Shown: positions 22,477 through 33,259, counted from the stretch's first letter. The stretch is 64,000 nucleotides of DNA from Halorussus halobius (GCF_004765805.1 NZ_SBIU01000003.1:620001-684000); one strand, 5' to 3'. Notes: generated by a model from the letters alone, not told the origin. Numbers and translations are program-made.

Positions 22477-25230
22477 TCAGACGAAACTGCCGAGTCCGGT
22501 CTGCTCCTGGCCGGTCTTGACCTCCTTCCAGGAGACCCCCAGAGCTTCGATGATGCGCTCGATGGGACCCTCGAGGGTCTTGTCGAGCATCTCGTCCCAG
22601 TCGACGTCGAACTCCTCGGGAATCTGGTCGGCGAACTCGAAGCAGATGACGTCCGGGTCCCGCTTGAACTCCCGGTAGAGTCGGTCCGCCCTGGAGTTGC
22701 CGCTGGGGTCGAGTCCGCGCTCGTCTTCCATCCGCTGCCAGAAGTCCGGATGCACCCCGTCGAGGTAGAGTCGCTTGGGCTTGCTGCCCCGCTGGAAGTT
22801 GGTGCCGAGCAGGAGGTTGGCGTACTTCGCGCCCCGGACCTGCGCGGTGTCGGTGTCGTAGTTGTCGAGGCGCTTGCCGATGCCGCCGGGGATGCCCACG
22901 TCGTCCAGATTCACGTTGCCGCTCTGGTAGTCCTCGATGACGTCGGCGACGTACTCCTTGACCGCCTCGGTGTCCTCGCCGTGGACGATCATGTCGATGA
23001 CCTCCTTCTGGACCTCCTTGGTGATGGGCGCGATGTCCGAGCGCTTGTACTCGAACCCGGTGATGTCGACGTCGTCGACGTCCTTGCCCTCCTTCCACAC
23101 GATGTGCCCCGCGTACCGTTTTTTCGTCCCGGCCTGGAAGAACCGGCGGTAGAGCTTCTCGAACTCGATCTGGAAGCGATGCTCGTCGGCGTCGAGGCGC
23201 TCGCTGGCGAACGCGTCGTACGACTCGTTGATGCGTTTTTCGAGTTCGAAGGAGTTCTCGATGGCCTCGGCCTTCGACACTTCATCCCCGATTTCTAACA
23301 TGACGGAGTCGGTGTCCCCGTAGATGACGTCGTAGCCGAAGTCGTTGACCGACTCCTCGGTGTAGTTGATGACCTCCCGGCCGGTCGCAGTGACGGCCGC
23401 CGCGTTGTCCTTGTCGTACAGGCGGAAGCGGTCCCAGCCCGACACGCCGTAGAGGCTATTCATAACTACCTTGACAGAAGCTTGCTGGTTGTCGAAGCGC
23501 TCGTACGGCTCCGTCCCGGGGTCGTGCTGGTCCCGCAGGTTCTTCTTCTCCTCGCGTTCGGTCAGCAGTTCGTCTATCATCTCCCGCATCATGCCGGCGG
23601 GCTCTTTCTTGAAGTGCTGGCCCGTGGGCGTACGGTAGGTCTCGCCCTCGTACTCGTCGGGGTCGACCTTGGTCTCGGGCGAGGCGTTGACCGTCCACAT
23701 GCACATCGGGTAGAGGCTCTTGAGGTCGAGTACCGAGACGTTCTCCCGGACGCCCCGGATGGGTTCGAAGACCGCGCCGCCCTCGAACTCCTCGCCGGAC
23801 TCGACGGTCCCCTTCGAGGGGAGCGCGAACTCGCCGTGGGCCTTGTGGAGGACGTACATGTCGACCGCGTCGCCCGCGGTCGGGGCGTCTTCGAGCTTGC
23901 AGCCGACGAACGACGCCACCTCCTCGAAGAAGGCCACGATGTCCTGCTTGCGGTCGAGTTCGACGCACAGCTCGACGTCCCGGAGGTTGTACTCCAGCAG
24001 GCGCTCGGGGTCGTCTTCCCAGAGGTCGCCGATGTCGCCGCTGTACCGCTCTTTCCCGACGCCGAGTTCGACCTCGCCGACCGCGTCGAGCCGGTAGGAC
24101 TCGAGTTCGGTGCGCTGGGTGCTCTTGTACGCCCGCAGCAGGTCGAAGACGACCCGACCCTTGACGTCGGGGCCGTTCCAGTCGCTCCGCCACACCTCGT
24201 TCACCCGCGAGAGGCGGTCGACGTCGAGGTCGTACTCGTGGCCCCGGTCCTGCAGTCGCTCCATCCGGTCGATGAGGTAGGGCGCGTCGAAGTCGTCGAC
24301 GTTCCACCCGGTGAGGATGTCGGGGTCGGTGTCTTCGATGTACTCGACGAACTTCGCCAGCATCTCCTCCTCGGACTCGAACACCTTGACCTCGGCCTCG
24401 AAGTCGTCCTCGATGGGTTCGTAGTCGGCCAGCGCGTCGGGGCCCTCGACGACGTCCGACGACCGGTAGAGCCAGTTGACGTACTCGTCGCGGTACGAGT
24501 CGTGGGACGTGAGACAGACGATGGTCTCCTCGCCGTCTTCCGGGAACCCCTGCCGGTCGTCGACCTCGATGTCGAAGGTGTTGATGCGGGGCGTGGCGTT
24601 GACCTCGGCCGGCGTTACCTCCTCGTGGTGGACGTGGACGCCGCCGTCGTCGTCGCGGCGCTCGGGGACGCGCACGCCGCTGTTGACGTCCTTGTCGATG
24701 AGCAACCGGTCCGGGAACAGGATGTCGGCCTCGTAGTGGTCGAACTCGTCGCGGACCTGCCCGACGTCGCGGGGCGTCCGGCCGATGACCTTCACCAGTC
24801 GCTCGCCACGGATGGACTCGAACGGCTCGCCGTCCGCGTCGGTCTCGCGGTAGTCGACCAGCCCGTCGTACTCGGCGATGCGCTCGTCGTCGACGGTCCC
24901 GGCGGGCGCGTAGAAGTACGGCTCGAACTCGTGGACGTGGACGTGTTCGAGTGTCGGCTGACCGTCGTCGGTCGGCCGCCTGCCGAACACGTGGACGACG
25001 GGCTCCTCGTCGTCGCCCGACCCCTCGACGGTGTAGTCGACCTGCATCACCGACAGCTCGAGCTCGCCGTCGGCGTCGGGAAGCCAGTCGGCGTCGTCGA
25101 CGACCGAGTCGGCGCGCTGGCGGTCGCCGCCGGCGACGGCGCGGGCTTCCGCCTCGGCGTCGCGCTCGTCGCCGCCCCCGGAGAACCGAGTGAGGTCGGC
25201 CTGACGCTCGGGAGACCCGGAATCGTTCAT
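22477..25230 (-). CDS. polB: Replicative DNA polymerase B (family B)
   Basis: ATG 25230 (MNDSGSPERQADLTRF) gives 917 residues. A 15-codon longer ORF is rejected because the TATA box (25253-25262) lies inside it. Exonuclease motifs are NTFDIEVDDR (Exo I), GWNVDDFDAPYLID (Exo II) and EYNLRDVELC (Exo III). Polymerase motifs are LDLKSLYPMCMW (A), SVKVVMNSLYGVSG (B) and YGDTDSVMLEI (C). Haloarchaeal PolB often contains inteins, but the active-site motifs here are uninterrupted. The N-terminal extension of about 75 acidic residues is typical. Divergent from a small protein gene. Confidence 0.97.
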   Translation of the reverse strand: MNDSGSPERQADLTRFSGGGDERDAEAEARAVAGGDRQRADSVVDDADWLPDADGELELSVMQVDYTVEGSGDDEEPVVHVFGRRPTDDGQPTLEHVHVHEFEPYFYAPAGTVDDERIAEYDGLVDYRETDADGEPFESIRGERLVKVIGRTPRDVGQVRDEFDHYEADILFPDRLLIDKDVNSGVRVPERRDDDGGVHVHHEEVTPAEVNATPRINTFDIEVDDRQGFPEDGEETIVCLTSHDSYRDEYVNWLYRSSDVVEGPDALADYEPIEDDFEAEVKVFESEEEMLAKFVEYIEDTDPDILTGWNVDDFDAPYLIDRMERLQDRGHEYDLDVDRLSRVNEVWRSDWNGPDVKGRVVFDLLRAYKSTQRTELESYRLDAVGEVELGVGKERYSGDIGDLWEDDPERLLEYNLRDVELCVELDRKQDIVAFFEEVASFVGCKLEDAPTAGDAVDMYVLHKAHGEFALPSKGTVESGEEFEGGAVFEPIRGVRENVSVLDLKSLYPMCMWTVNASPETKVDPDEYEGETYRTPTGQHFKKEPAGMMREMIDELLTEREEKKNLRDQHDPGTEPYERFDNQQASVKVVMNSLYGVSGWDRFRLYDKDNAAAVTATGREVINYTEESVNDFGYDVIYGDTDSVMLEIGDEVSKAEAIENSFELEKRINESYDAFASERLDADEHRFQIEFEKLYRRFFQAGTKKRYAGHIVWKEGKDVDDVDITGFEYKRSDIAPITKEVQKEVIDMIVHGEDTEAVKEYVADVIEDYQSGNVNLDDVGIPGGIGKRLDNYDTDTAQVRGAKYANLLLGTNFQRGSKPKRLYLDGVHPDFWQRMEDERGLDPSGNSRADRLYREFKRDPDVICFEFADQIPEEFDVDWDEMLDKTLEGPIERIIEALGVSWKEVKTGQEQTGLGSFV

Positions 25231-25252
25231 GTATTCCGGGTTTGGTGCGTTC

Positions 25253-25262
25253 GGGATAAAAC
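25253..25262 (-). promoter_or_regulatory. TATA-like box of polB
   Basis: The minus strand reads TTTTATCC about 28 nt upstream of the ATG at 25230, the leaderless spacing. It decides the polB start. Confidence 0.55.
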
Positions 25263-25416
25263 CCCTTGCTTTCACCGGGTTCGGCGGGGGAGCCGGTTCC
25301 TCGACCGCCCCCCGGTCGCGGCGGCGAGCGCGGACGCCAGCGTCCTCGAATCGCGGCCGACGACGCGGCCCGCTTGCGGTTCCGGCGAGCGTCTGCCCGA
25401 TGGAAAGACATATAAC

Positions 25417-25426
25417 GTGTTAACAC
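25417..25426. promoter_or_regulatory. Perfect 10-bp palindrome GTGTTAACAC next to a TATA-like box
   Basis: The palindrome lies directly after CATATAACG (25409-25416), the presumed TATA box of the small gene at 25451. It is where a repressor could cover the transcription start. Confidence 0.4.
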
Positions 25427-25450
25427 ATACCACAGGCCGAGGTGACGCCA

Positions 25451-25636
25451 ATGTCCGACCACGCCAACGCAGGCGACGAGCTGGACCGTGCCGAAGCGGC
25501 GCTTCCCCAAGGCGACGACGCCGACGCCGCCATCGAATCCTACGAGACGAACGACGGGGTCGTATTCTACGACGCGGGCAATCCGCTGGCGTGGTTGAAG
25601 GCGGGCGAACCGCTCGCGCTCGACGAACAGGTCTGA
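25451..25636 (+). CDS. Small conserved haloarchaeal protein (DUF7331-like)
   Basis: The start ATG 25451 is preceded by GAGGTGA 3-9 nt away, a good Shine-Dalgarno site, so the GTG at 25442 is rejected. The 61-residue product is acidic: MSDHANAGDELDRAEAALPQ and a C-terminal ESYETNDGVVFYDAGNPLAW. This latter pattern recurs in a haloarchaea-specific family that I recall as DUF7331. No catalytic residues are evident. Possibly a small regulatory or adaptor protein. Confidence 0.7.
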   Translation: MSDHANAGDELDRAEAALPQGDDADAAIESYETNDGVVFYDAGNPLAWLKAGEPLALDEQV

Positions 25637-25732
25637 CGCGCCGGTGTGACCGACTCGGGGTCGCCGACGCCGCGAACGAGCGCGGGACCCCGGACGAAGC
25701 GCTTTTGCGCGTGCCGTCTCGACTGTCGGGTA

Positions 25733-26131
25733 GTGGCTGACGACGACCCGATAGACGACCCGATTCCGGACGGCACGGACGAGACCGAGGCCGAACTACG
25801 GCCCGACGACCCCTCGGAGGGGCTCGAACCGGACGCGCCGACGGTGTCGGACCCGTCCGAGGACCTCGGCCCGGAGATTCCGGAAGTCGCCGACTTCGAC
25901 GAGGCAGACGCCGACCCCGAACTCCAGCGACAGTTCTGGACGCTCGTCGTGCTGTTCAACGTCGCGCTGTTCGGCGCGAGCCTCGGCCTGATGCTGGTCG
26001 GCTTCGAGGGGCGGTGGCGCGTCGGCGGCGCGATGTTCGCGACGGGCGCGCTGGCGTTCGCTCGCGGGTGGCGCAAGTACAGGGCCGTGACGAGCGACCT
26101 CGGGGGCGAGTCGGTGCCGGCCGACGATTGA
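25733..26131 (+). CDS. Haloarchaeal two-helix membrane protein (DUF7322-like)
   Basis: GTG 25733 (MADDDPIDDPIPDG) is chosen over the ORF start at 25646 because a T-rich GCTTTTGCG stretch lies about 30 nt before it and the extra N-terminus is Arg-rich and unlike haloarchaeal proteins. The 132-residue product has an acidic soluble N-terminal part of about 60 residues, then two membrane helices (FWTLVVLFNVALFGASLGLML and WRVGGAMFATGALAFARGW) with a short basic C-terminus. The family I recall is DUF7322; function unknown. Confidence 0.65.
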   Translation: MADDDPIDDPIPDGTDETEAELRPDDPSEGLEPDAPTVSDPSEDLGPEIPEVADFDEADADPELQRQFWTLVVLFNVALFGASLGLMLVGFEGRWRVGGAMFATGALAFARGWRKYRAVTSDLGGESVPADD

Positions 26132-26139
26132 CCCGCGTC

Positions 26140-26460
26140 GCTGGTGCGGTCGGCGTCGCGGTCGCTGTTGCGGTCGCTGATGCGGTTCTCATTGGCTCAA
26201 GCATAGTTGCGGTCGTCGTCGCTATTGCAGGTGGTGTTGCGGTCAGCGTCGCGGTCGCTGTTGCGGTTCTCAATGGCTCAAGCATAGTCGCGGTCGTCGT
26301 TGCTGTCGCTGTTGCAGGTGGTGTTGCGGTCCGCGTTGCTGTTGTTGTCGCTGGTGCGATTGCGGTCGCGGTCACAGATGCGGTCGCTGCGGTTACGGTC
26401 GCCGTCACAGATGCGGTCGCTGCGGTTACGGTCGCTCTCACAGATACGGTCGCTGAGATA
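26140..26460 (+). repeat. Composite tandem repeat (GCGGTCGC-type microsatellite)
   Basis: The 422-bp gap between two genes is mostly this array. An ~80-bp unit occurs twice: TGCGGTTCTCATTGGCTCAA and TGCGGTTCTCAATGGCTCAA, starting near 26180 and 26261, each followed by GCATAG, GCGGTCGTCGT and GCAGGTGGTGTTGCGG. Then a 33-bp unit GTCACAGATGCGGTCGCTGC repeats at 26371, 26404 and 26437 (last copy degenerate). GCGGTTGCGG and TCTCATTGG also occur in copy C near 15.56 kb. The plus frame is open and would encode a Val/Ala-rich hydrophobic repeat, but no start fits. Confidence 0.75.
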
Positions 26461-26553
26461 CGTCCAGACGCAGGTGTGGTCGCTGTCGAACCCCGTCGAC
26501 TCCTGGACCCCGTCTCCGCAAGGGCTAACCGCGATTCCCACCAACGCCCACAC

Positions 26554-26976
26554 ATGAGAACCGTCCGCGACGGAAGCGGGGAGACGTACCTGGTCGTCAC
26601 CGAGTCCAGCGACGCCTGCAAAGTCCGGGACCCCGAAACCGGCGAGGAGGGCTACCGCGACCGCGACGAACTCGAACCGGTCGCGGGCGAGTCGCCGCTG
26701 GCCACGTCCGCCCGCGCGGTGCCCGAACCGGTCAGGCGAGTGCTCACGGCCGCGCCCGACGAGCGCGCGCTGGGCCTGCTCGTCGAACTCCACGAGCGCG
26801 GCCCCCTCTCGGTTCGGTACCTGCTCGACGCGACCGACCTCTGCGAGAGCGACCTGCTCGGCCTGCTGACCGAGTTCCGCGCGGCCGGACTTCTCGCGGA
26901 GTCGGCCGTCGCGGGCGAGCGCGGCTACGCGACGACCGAACTGGCCGACGACGGACTGGCGTCGCTGCTGGACTGA
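26554..26976 (+). CDS. Conserved haloarchaeal protein with winged-helix-like C-terminus (DUF7346-like)
   Basis: ATG 26554 gives 140 residues. The N-terminal part MRTVRDGSGETYLVVTESSD, CKVRDPETGEEGYRDRDELE is a short beta-rich module found in a haloarchaeal family that I recall as DUF7346. The C-terminal half (ALGLLVELHERGPLSVRYLL, ESDLLGLLTEFRAAGLL, GERGYATTELADDGLA) looks like a winged helix for transcriptional control. The upstream repeat is in the same frame, but the Met-Arg-Thr start is the conserved one. Confidence 0.7.
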   Translation: MRTVRDGSGETYLVVTESSDACKVRDPETGEEGYRDRDELEPVAGESPLATSARAVPEPVRRVLTAAPDERALGLLVELHERGPLSVRYLLDATDLCESDLLGLLTEFRAAGLLAESAVAGERGYATTELADDGLASLLD

Positions 26977-27019
26977 CGAGCCGCGAGAACGGTTCGTGGG
27001 CGAGGACGCGCCCGAGCGC

Positions 27020-28072
27020 CTACTCCTCGGTGTCGTAGGGCTCGCCGACAGCGTCCGGAACTCGCGTGTAGCCGACCAGCGTGAGCACCACCAGCACCGC
27101 CGCGTAGGGGAACAGGCCCACGAGGCTGTTGGGGATCGAGATGCCGACGGTCTGGAACTGGACCTGGAGCATCTCCGTGCCGCCGAACAGCAGCGAGGCC
27201 GCGAACGCCCCGACCGGGTTGTAGTTGCCGAACAGGTACGCCACGATGGCGATCCATCCCCGGCCGTTGACCATCGTCACGCCCGTCCCGGTGAACCCGC
27301 TCCCGATGCCGATGGCCAGCACCGCGCCGGCCAGTCCGGCCATCGCGCCCGAGAACACGACCGTCGCGTAGCGGACGCGGTTCACGTCGACGCCGGAGGT
27401 GTCGAGCGCCTCGGGGTTCTCGCCGGCGGCCTGCACCCAGTAGCCGTACCGGGTGCGGTAGAGCACGACCCACGCGGCGGCGACGACGAGCACGGTGAAC
27501 AGCACGAGCGGCGACGCGTCGAAGAACAGCCGGCCGACCACCGGCACCTCCGACAGCACCGGCACGACCACGTTGTCGAGGTTGGGCATCGACGGGCTCG
27601 ACACGCCGCCCCAGATGACGGTCGCCGCGAACGGACCGAAGCCCAGTCCGATGAACCAGACCGCGAGTCCGGCGACTATCTGGTCGGCCTCGTACCGGAT
27701 GGTCAGCACGGCGAACGCCACGGTCAACAGCGCACAGACCGCGACCGACGCGAGGACGCCGACCCAGAGGTCGAGTTGCGTTATCGCGTCGCCGGAGACG
27801 AGCCACGCGACGGCCGCGGCCGTGACCGCGCCCAGTATCATGAACCCCTCGAGGCCGATGTTGAACACGCCGCTCTTCTCGGCGTACAGCCCGCCGACCG
27901 CCGCGAGCGCGATGGGCGTCGCGGCCCGGAGCGTCCGCTCGAACATCCCGACCGTCAACAGCTGGTCGACCGGCAGGTCGAGCGCGACCGCGAGCACCGC
28001 GAGCAGGGCCAGCAGGGCCGCGCCACCGCCCAGCGCGGTCCGATTGCGGGCGGCGTAGTCGGCGACGCTCAT
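27020..28072 (-). CDS. Nucleoside/sugar ABC transporter permease 2 (BMP type)
   Basis: The 350-residue permease has about nine or ten membrane helices and the permease hallmark near residue 75, EKSGVFNIGLEGFMILGAVT, characteristic of BmpC/YufQ-like nucleoside permeases. A conserved block YATVVFSGAMAGLAGAVLAI near 225 is where permeases of this family contact the ATPase. It is the last gene of the importer operon. It is separated from the first permease by a 21-codon micro-ORF with overlaps on both sides. Confidence 0.92.
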   Translation of the reverse strand: MSVADYAARNRTALGGGAALLALLAVLAVALDLPVDQLLTVGMFERTLRAATPIALAAVGGLYAEKSGVFNIGLEGFMILGAVTAAAVAWLVSGDAITQLDLWVGVLASVAVCALLTVAFAVLTIRYEADQIVAGLAVWFIGLGFGPFAATVIWGGVSSPSMPNLDNVVVPVLSEVPVVGRLFFDASPLVLFTVLVVAAAWVVLYRTRYGYWVQAAGENPEALDTSGVDVNRVRYATVVFSGAMAGLAGAVLAIGIGSGFTGTGVTMVNGRGWIAIVAYLFGNYNPVGAFAASLLFGGTEMLQVQFQTVGISIPNSLVGLFPYAAVLVVLTLVGYTRVPDAVGEPYDTEE

Positions 28073-28134
28073 CGGCCCTCACCTCCGACGGCCGCGACGA
28101 GGGCGTCGCTCGCTCCGGGTGGAAGGGCGCTCAT
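28069..28134 (-). CDS. 21-codon micro-ORF linking the two permease genes
   Basis: ATG 28134 overlaps the stop of the first permease (ATGA), and its own TGA overlaps the ATG of the second permease (ATGA). The product would be [20 protein letters not shown] plus Arg. GGAGGTGAGG lies near its 3' end, 5-14 nt before the second permease start, and acts as that gene's ribosome-binding site. Translation of the micro-ORF is possible but unproven; it may only couple the two permeases. Confidence 0.35.
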   Translation of the reverse strand: MSALPPGASDALVAAVGGEGR

Positions 28135-29251
28135 TCGTCGTCACCTCCCAGTCCGGTTCGCCGACCGGCCATCCGGAACAGTTCGGGCGCGGCGACGAAC
28201 AGAACCACGAGTCCGACTACGCCGTCGACCAGTTCGGGCGGTACGTCGAGGGTGAACCCGATGTACTGGCCGCCGGCGTCGAGCCCGCCGAACAGCAGGC
28301 CGGCCGGCACGACGCCCAGCGGGTTGTTGGCCGCGAGCAGGCTCACCGCGATGGCGTCGAAGCCGAACCGCGGGAACGTGTTGGGGTCGCTGTAGTAGCC
28401 CAGAATCATGATGGTGAACATCGCGCCCGCGAGGCCGGCGACCATCCCGGAGAACGTCATCGTGGTGACGACGTTGCGCTTGGGGTCGACGCCCGAGAAG
28501 GCGGCCGCCGACTCCTGATGGCCGCTGGTGACGAGGTCGTAGCCGAAGCTGGTCCGGCTCATGACGACCGCGACGACGGCCACCGTGGCGAGCGCCACGC
28601 CCAGCCCCACGATCGAGAACGAGCTACTGTCGAACACCACCGAGGGGAGCGCGGCGTACTCGGGGAACTGCTCGGTGTTGGGCGCGGCCGCACCCTCCGC
28701 GCGGAGGTAGTTGTCGACCACGAAGAAGACGACGCCCGACGCGATGAAGTTGAGCATGATGGTCGTGATGACCTCGTTGGCGTCGGCGTACGCCTTCATC
28801 ACGCCCGGCAGGGCCGCGTACGCGCCGCCCGCGAGGACGGCCGCGAGAGCCCCCAGAACCAGTAGTCCGACGCCTCCGACGACCCCGTCGGGAAGGTACG
28901 GGGCGGCGAACAGCACGGTGACGGCCGTCGCGAACCCGCCGACGACGAACTGCCCTTGCACGCCGATGTTGAACACGCCGGCCCGGAACGCCACCGCCAC
29001 CGCCACGCCCGCGAGGATGAGCATGGTCGACTGACGGAGCGTGAACGCCACGTTCGACTCGCTGCCGAACGCGCCGTACGCCAGTGCGGAGACGAACTCG
29101 ACCGCGTCGTAGCCGGTCGCGGCCACGACGACCGCGCCGAGCGCCAGCGCCAGCAGCGTCGAGGCCACCGCGATGGCGAGCCGTTCGAGCGCCGTCGCCC
29201 GGAGCATGCGGTCGGCCGCCCGGTCGAGGCTGGCGCGTACGCCCTCGCCGC

Positions 29252-29255
<4 letters not shown>
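28131..29255 (-). CDS. Nucleoside/sugar ABC transporter permease 1 (BMP type)
   Basis: The 374-residue permease has about eight to ten helices and the family block [20 protein letters not shown] near residue 90, matching BmpB/YufP-like permeases, plus [20 protein letters not shown] near 267. Its GTG start (29255) overlaps the stop of the ATPase gene in a GTGA, so translation is coupled. It forms a heterodimer with the product of the next gene downstream. Confidence 0.92.
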
Positions 29256-30943
<1,688 letters not shown>

Positions 30944-30995
30944 GGAAGTGATATGGTATCGTAGTGCATAAAGTGGCGACGGAGAGAGCGCCGGG

Positions 30996-32192
30996 TCAGT
31001 TCTGACAGCCGGCGGCGCTACACGGCACCGTCACGTCGCCGTTCACGATGGCCTGCTTGGACTCTTCGAGGTTCTCGGTCACGACGTCCGGGAGTTCCTC
31101 ACCGACCGCCTGCCCGAGGACGACCTCGACGGCGTCCTCCTCGAGGCCGACGACGTTGTTGCCCTGGACGCTGTCCCAGTCGTCGTTCACGATGGCCTGG
31201 GCGACCTCGCGGGTGCCCTCGTTGATGAACTTGACCGCCGACCCCATGATGACGTCCTGGTAGTCGGGCAGGGTCTGGGACTGGTCGGAGTCGACGCCGA
31301 TCGCGAACCGATTGGCGTCCTGGGCCGCCTGGAACACGCCCTGTCCGGCCGCCGAAGCGGCTTGGTAGACGATGTCCGCGCCGGCGTCGTACTGGGAGGT
31401 GGCGATGTTGTTGGCGGTCTGGGTGTCGGAGTAGTCGCCGATGTAGCCGACCCGGACGTCGGCGTCCTCGTTGACCCACTCGACGCCCGCGGTGTAGGCT
31501 CGCTCGAAGGCGTTGATGAGCGACTCGTCGACGCCGCCAACGAAGCCGACCGTCGCGTTCCCGGGGTCGGTCGAGTTGCCCTCGTACTCCAGTTCCCGGG
31601 TCGTCATCGTGCCCGCGAGCACGCCCGCCTGGAACGACATCTCGTGGTTGGCCCACGTGTAGCCAGCGACGTTGGGCTGGTCGACGTGGTCGTTGATGAG
31701 CATCCACCGCTGGTCGGCGTAGTCGGCGGCGTTCGATTCGAGCGCCTGCGTGTGGTTGTACCCGACCATCACGATGAGGTCGTAGTCGGGGTCGGTGCTC
31801 TCGGCGAGCCGCGACTGGACCGTCCCGTACTGGGACTGGTCGGTCTCCTCGACCTGCTGTATCTGGATGTCGTCGTCCTCGGCCGCGCTTTCGAGTCCCT
31901 GAAGCGCGAGGTCGTTGAACGCGCCGTCGCCGAAGCCGGCGGGGCTGGAGATGATGGCGACGTTGGTCGTTCCGCCGCCGCCCGAGTCGTCGGACTCGGT
32001 GGTGGCGTCGCCACCTCCGCCGTCGGTCGTCGTCCCGTCGCCGTCCTGCCCGCCCACGCACCCAGCCAGCGCCATGCCGCCGGCGAGCGCCGCGCCCGAC
32101 TGGATGACCGAGCGTCGGCTCACGTTGGAACCCGTCAGTTGCTGTCGATACGTATCCGAAAATCCGTCGTCTGCGCCGGTATCGCTTGTCAC
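30996..32192 (-). CDS. BMP-family substrate-binding lipoprotein (nucleoside importer)
   Basis: The 398-residue lipoprotein has a Tat signal (VSRRSVIQSGAALAGGMALA) followed by the lipobox Cys in GCVGGQDGD near residue 45. A Gly/Thr/Ser-rich linker leads to the BMP domain: TNVAIISSPAGFGDGAFNDL near 82, VGYNHTQAL near 157, and AGADIVYQAASAAGQGVFQA near 282. BMP/PnrA proteins bind purine nucleosides, so import of nucleosides for salvage or catabolism is likely. GTG 32192 has the strong ribosome-binding site AGGGGAG 4-5 nt upstream, so this operon has a leader. It is the first gene of the operon. Confidence 0.93.
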   Translation of the reverse strand: MTSDTGADDGFSDTYRQQLTGSNVSRRSVIQSGAALAGGMALAGCVGGQDGDGTTTDGGGGDATTESDDSGGGGTTNVAIISSPAGFGDGAFNDLALQGLESAAEDDDIQIQQVEETDQSQYGTVQSRLAESTDPDYDLIVMVGYNHTQALESNAADYADQRWMLINDHVDQPNVAGYTWANHEMSFQAGVLAGTMTTRELEYEGNSTDPGNATVGFVGGVDESLINAFERAYTAGVEWVNEDADVRVGYIGDYSDTQTANNIATSQYDAGADIVYQAASAAGQGVFQAAQDANRFAIGVDSDQSQTLPDYQDVIMGSAVKFINEGTREVAQAIVNDDWDSVQGNNVVGLEEDAVEVVLGQAVGEELPDVVTENLEESKQAIVNGDVTVPCSAAGCQN

Positions 32193-32196
32193 AGTG

Positions 32197-32237
32197 CTCC
32201 CCTGAGCATATTTACTTGGCCTTGCATAAATAATTAC
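32197..32237 (-). promoter_or_regulatory. Promoter and ribosome-binding site of the BMP importer operon
   Basis: On the minus strand TAATTATTTATGC (32224-32236) is the likely TATA box and AGGGGAG (32197-32203) is a Shine-Dalgarno site close to the GTG at 32192. Unlike most genes here, a real 5' leader seems present. Confidence 0.5.
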
Positions 32238-32332
32238 CTAGGAGAGTTTAATCGGGTATCAGGCGTTTAACTCGGCCGCGAAGCCGCGTCGAGCAGTCGA
32301 AACGCCAAGGCTAATGTGGTCCCGACCCCGTG

Positions 32333-33259
32333 ATGACCACGATGGACGACAACGAGCGCCGCGTCCGCGTTCGGCTGGTGGACGCGTTCACCGACGACCC
32401 GTTCGCGGGAAACGCCGCCGGGGTGGTCCCCGAGGCCGACGACCTCACCGAGAGCCAGATGCAGGCCGTCGCGAACGAACTCGGCGCGAGCGAGACCGCC
32501 TTCCTCCGGGAGAGCGACCGGGCCGACCGCCGCGTCCGGTACTTCACGCCGACGACCGAGGTGGACCTCTGCGGTCACGCCACGGTCGGGCTCCACGCCC
32601 ACCTGTTCGAGGACGGGACTATCGAGGCCGGCACGCACAGCCTCGAAACGAACGTCGGCGTCCTCGACGTCGACGTGACCGACGACGGCACGGTGTGGAT
32701 GACCCAGGACGACCCCGAGGTCCGGCGGGTCGACCTCGACCGCGAGCGGCTGGCCGACGCGCTGGGGGTCGACCCCGCCGCGCTGGCGGACGTGGGCGCC
32801 GACCTGCCGATGGCGGTGGCCACGACCGGCCTCCCGTTCCTCGCGGTGCCGGTGAACTTCCTCGAACACGTGAGCGGTCTCGACCCCGACCTCGGGGCTG
32901 TCGAGGCGCTGAGCCGCGAGATCGACGCCACCGGAATCTACGCGTTCACCTTCGACGCGCTCGGAGCCGACTCGACGCTGCACGGTCGGATGTTCGCGCC
33001 CGCGGCCGGCGTGCCCGAGGACCCGGTGACCGGCACCGCCAGCGGCGCTGTCGGGGCGTACCTGCGCGAGTACGAGGTATTCGACGGGGATTTCCCCGAG
33101 GAGATGGTCTTCGAGCAGGGTCACTTCGTGGACAGGCCGGGGTACGTCCGCGTGCGCGTGGGCGAGCAGGTCCGCGTGGGCGGGCAGGCGGCCGTGGCGC
33201 TCGACGGGGAGTTGCGGGTTCCCGGCGACGACGAAGAAGAGTTCATCGACGCGACCTGA
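32333..33259 (+). CDS. PhzF-family epimerase/isomerase
   Basis: The 308-residue product belongs to the PhzF family (diaminopimelate-epimerase fold). Conserved elements are DAFTDDPFAGNAAGVV near residue 16, the catalytic Glu context GASETAFLRE near 50, YFTPTTEVDLCGHATVGLHA near 68, and the C-terminal EDPVTGTASGAVGAYLRE near 232. PhzF enzymes isomerise small unsaturated amino or hydroxy acids, and the archaeal substrate is unknown. ATG 32333 is chosen; ATG 32342 (MDDNERRVR) is also plausible. It is not next to phenazine genes. Confidence 0.85.
   Translation: MTTMDDNERRVRVRLVDAFTDDPFAGNAAGVVPEADDLTESQMQAVANELGASETAFLRESDRADRRVRYFTPTTEVDLCGHATVGLHAHLFEDGTIEAGTHSLETNVGVLDVDVTDDGTVWMTQDDPEVRRVDLDRERLADALGVDPAALADVGADLPMAVATTGLPFLAVPVNFLEHVSGLDPDLGAVEALSREIDATGIYAFTFDALGADSTLHGRMFAPAAGVPEDPVTGTASGAVGAYLREYEVFDGDFPEEMVFEQGHFVDRPGYVRVRVGEQVRVGGQAAVALDGELRVPGDDEEEFIDAT

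Noticed and set aside
22477-25230. Possible intein in polB
   Set aside because: Motifs A, B and C are intact and contiguous, and the length is 917 residues, near normal without an intein.
26014-26976. Long plus-strand open frame encoding a Val/Ala-rich repeat and joined to the gene at 26554
   Set aside because: Its start lies inside another gene in another frame, and its N-terminus is Arg-rich. The repeat can stay open because of its period and GC bias. The conserved start is the ATG at 26554.
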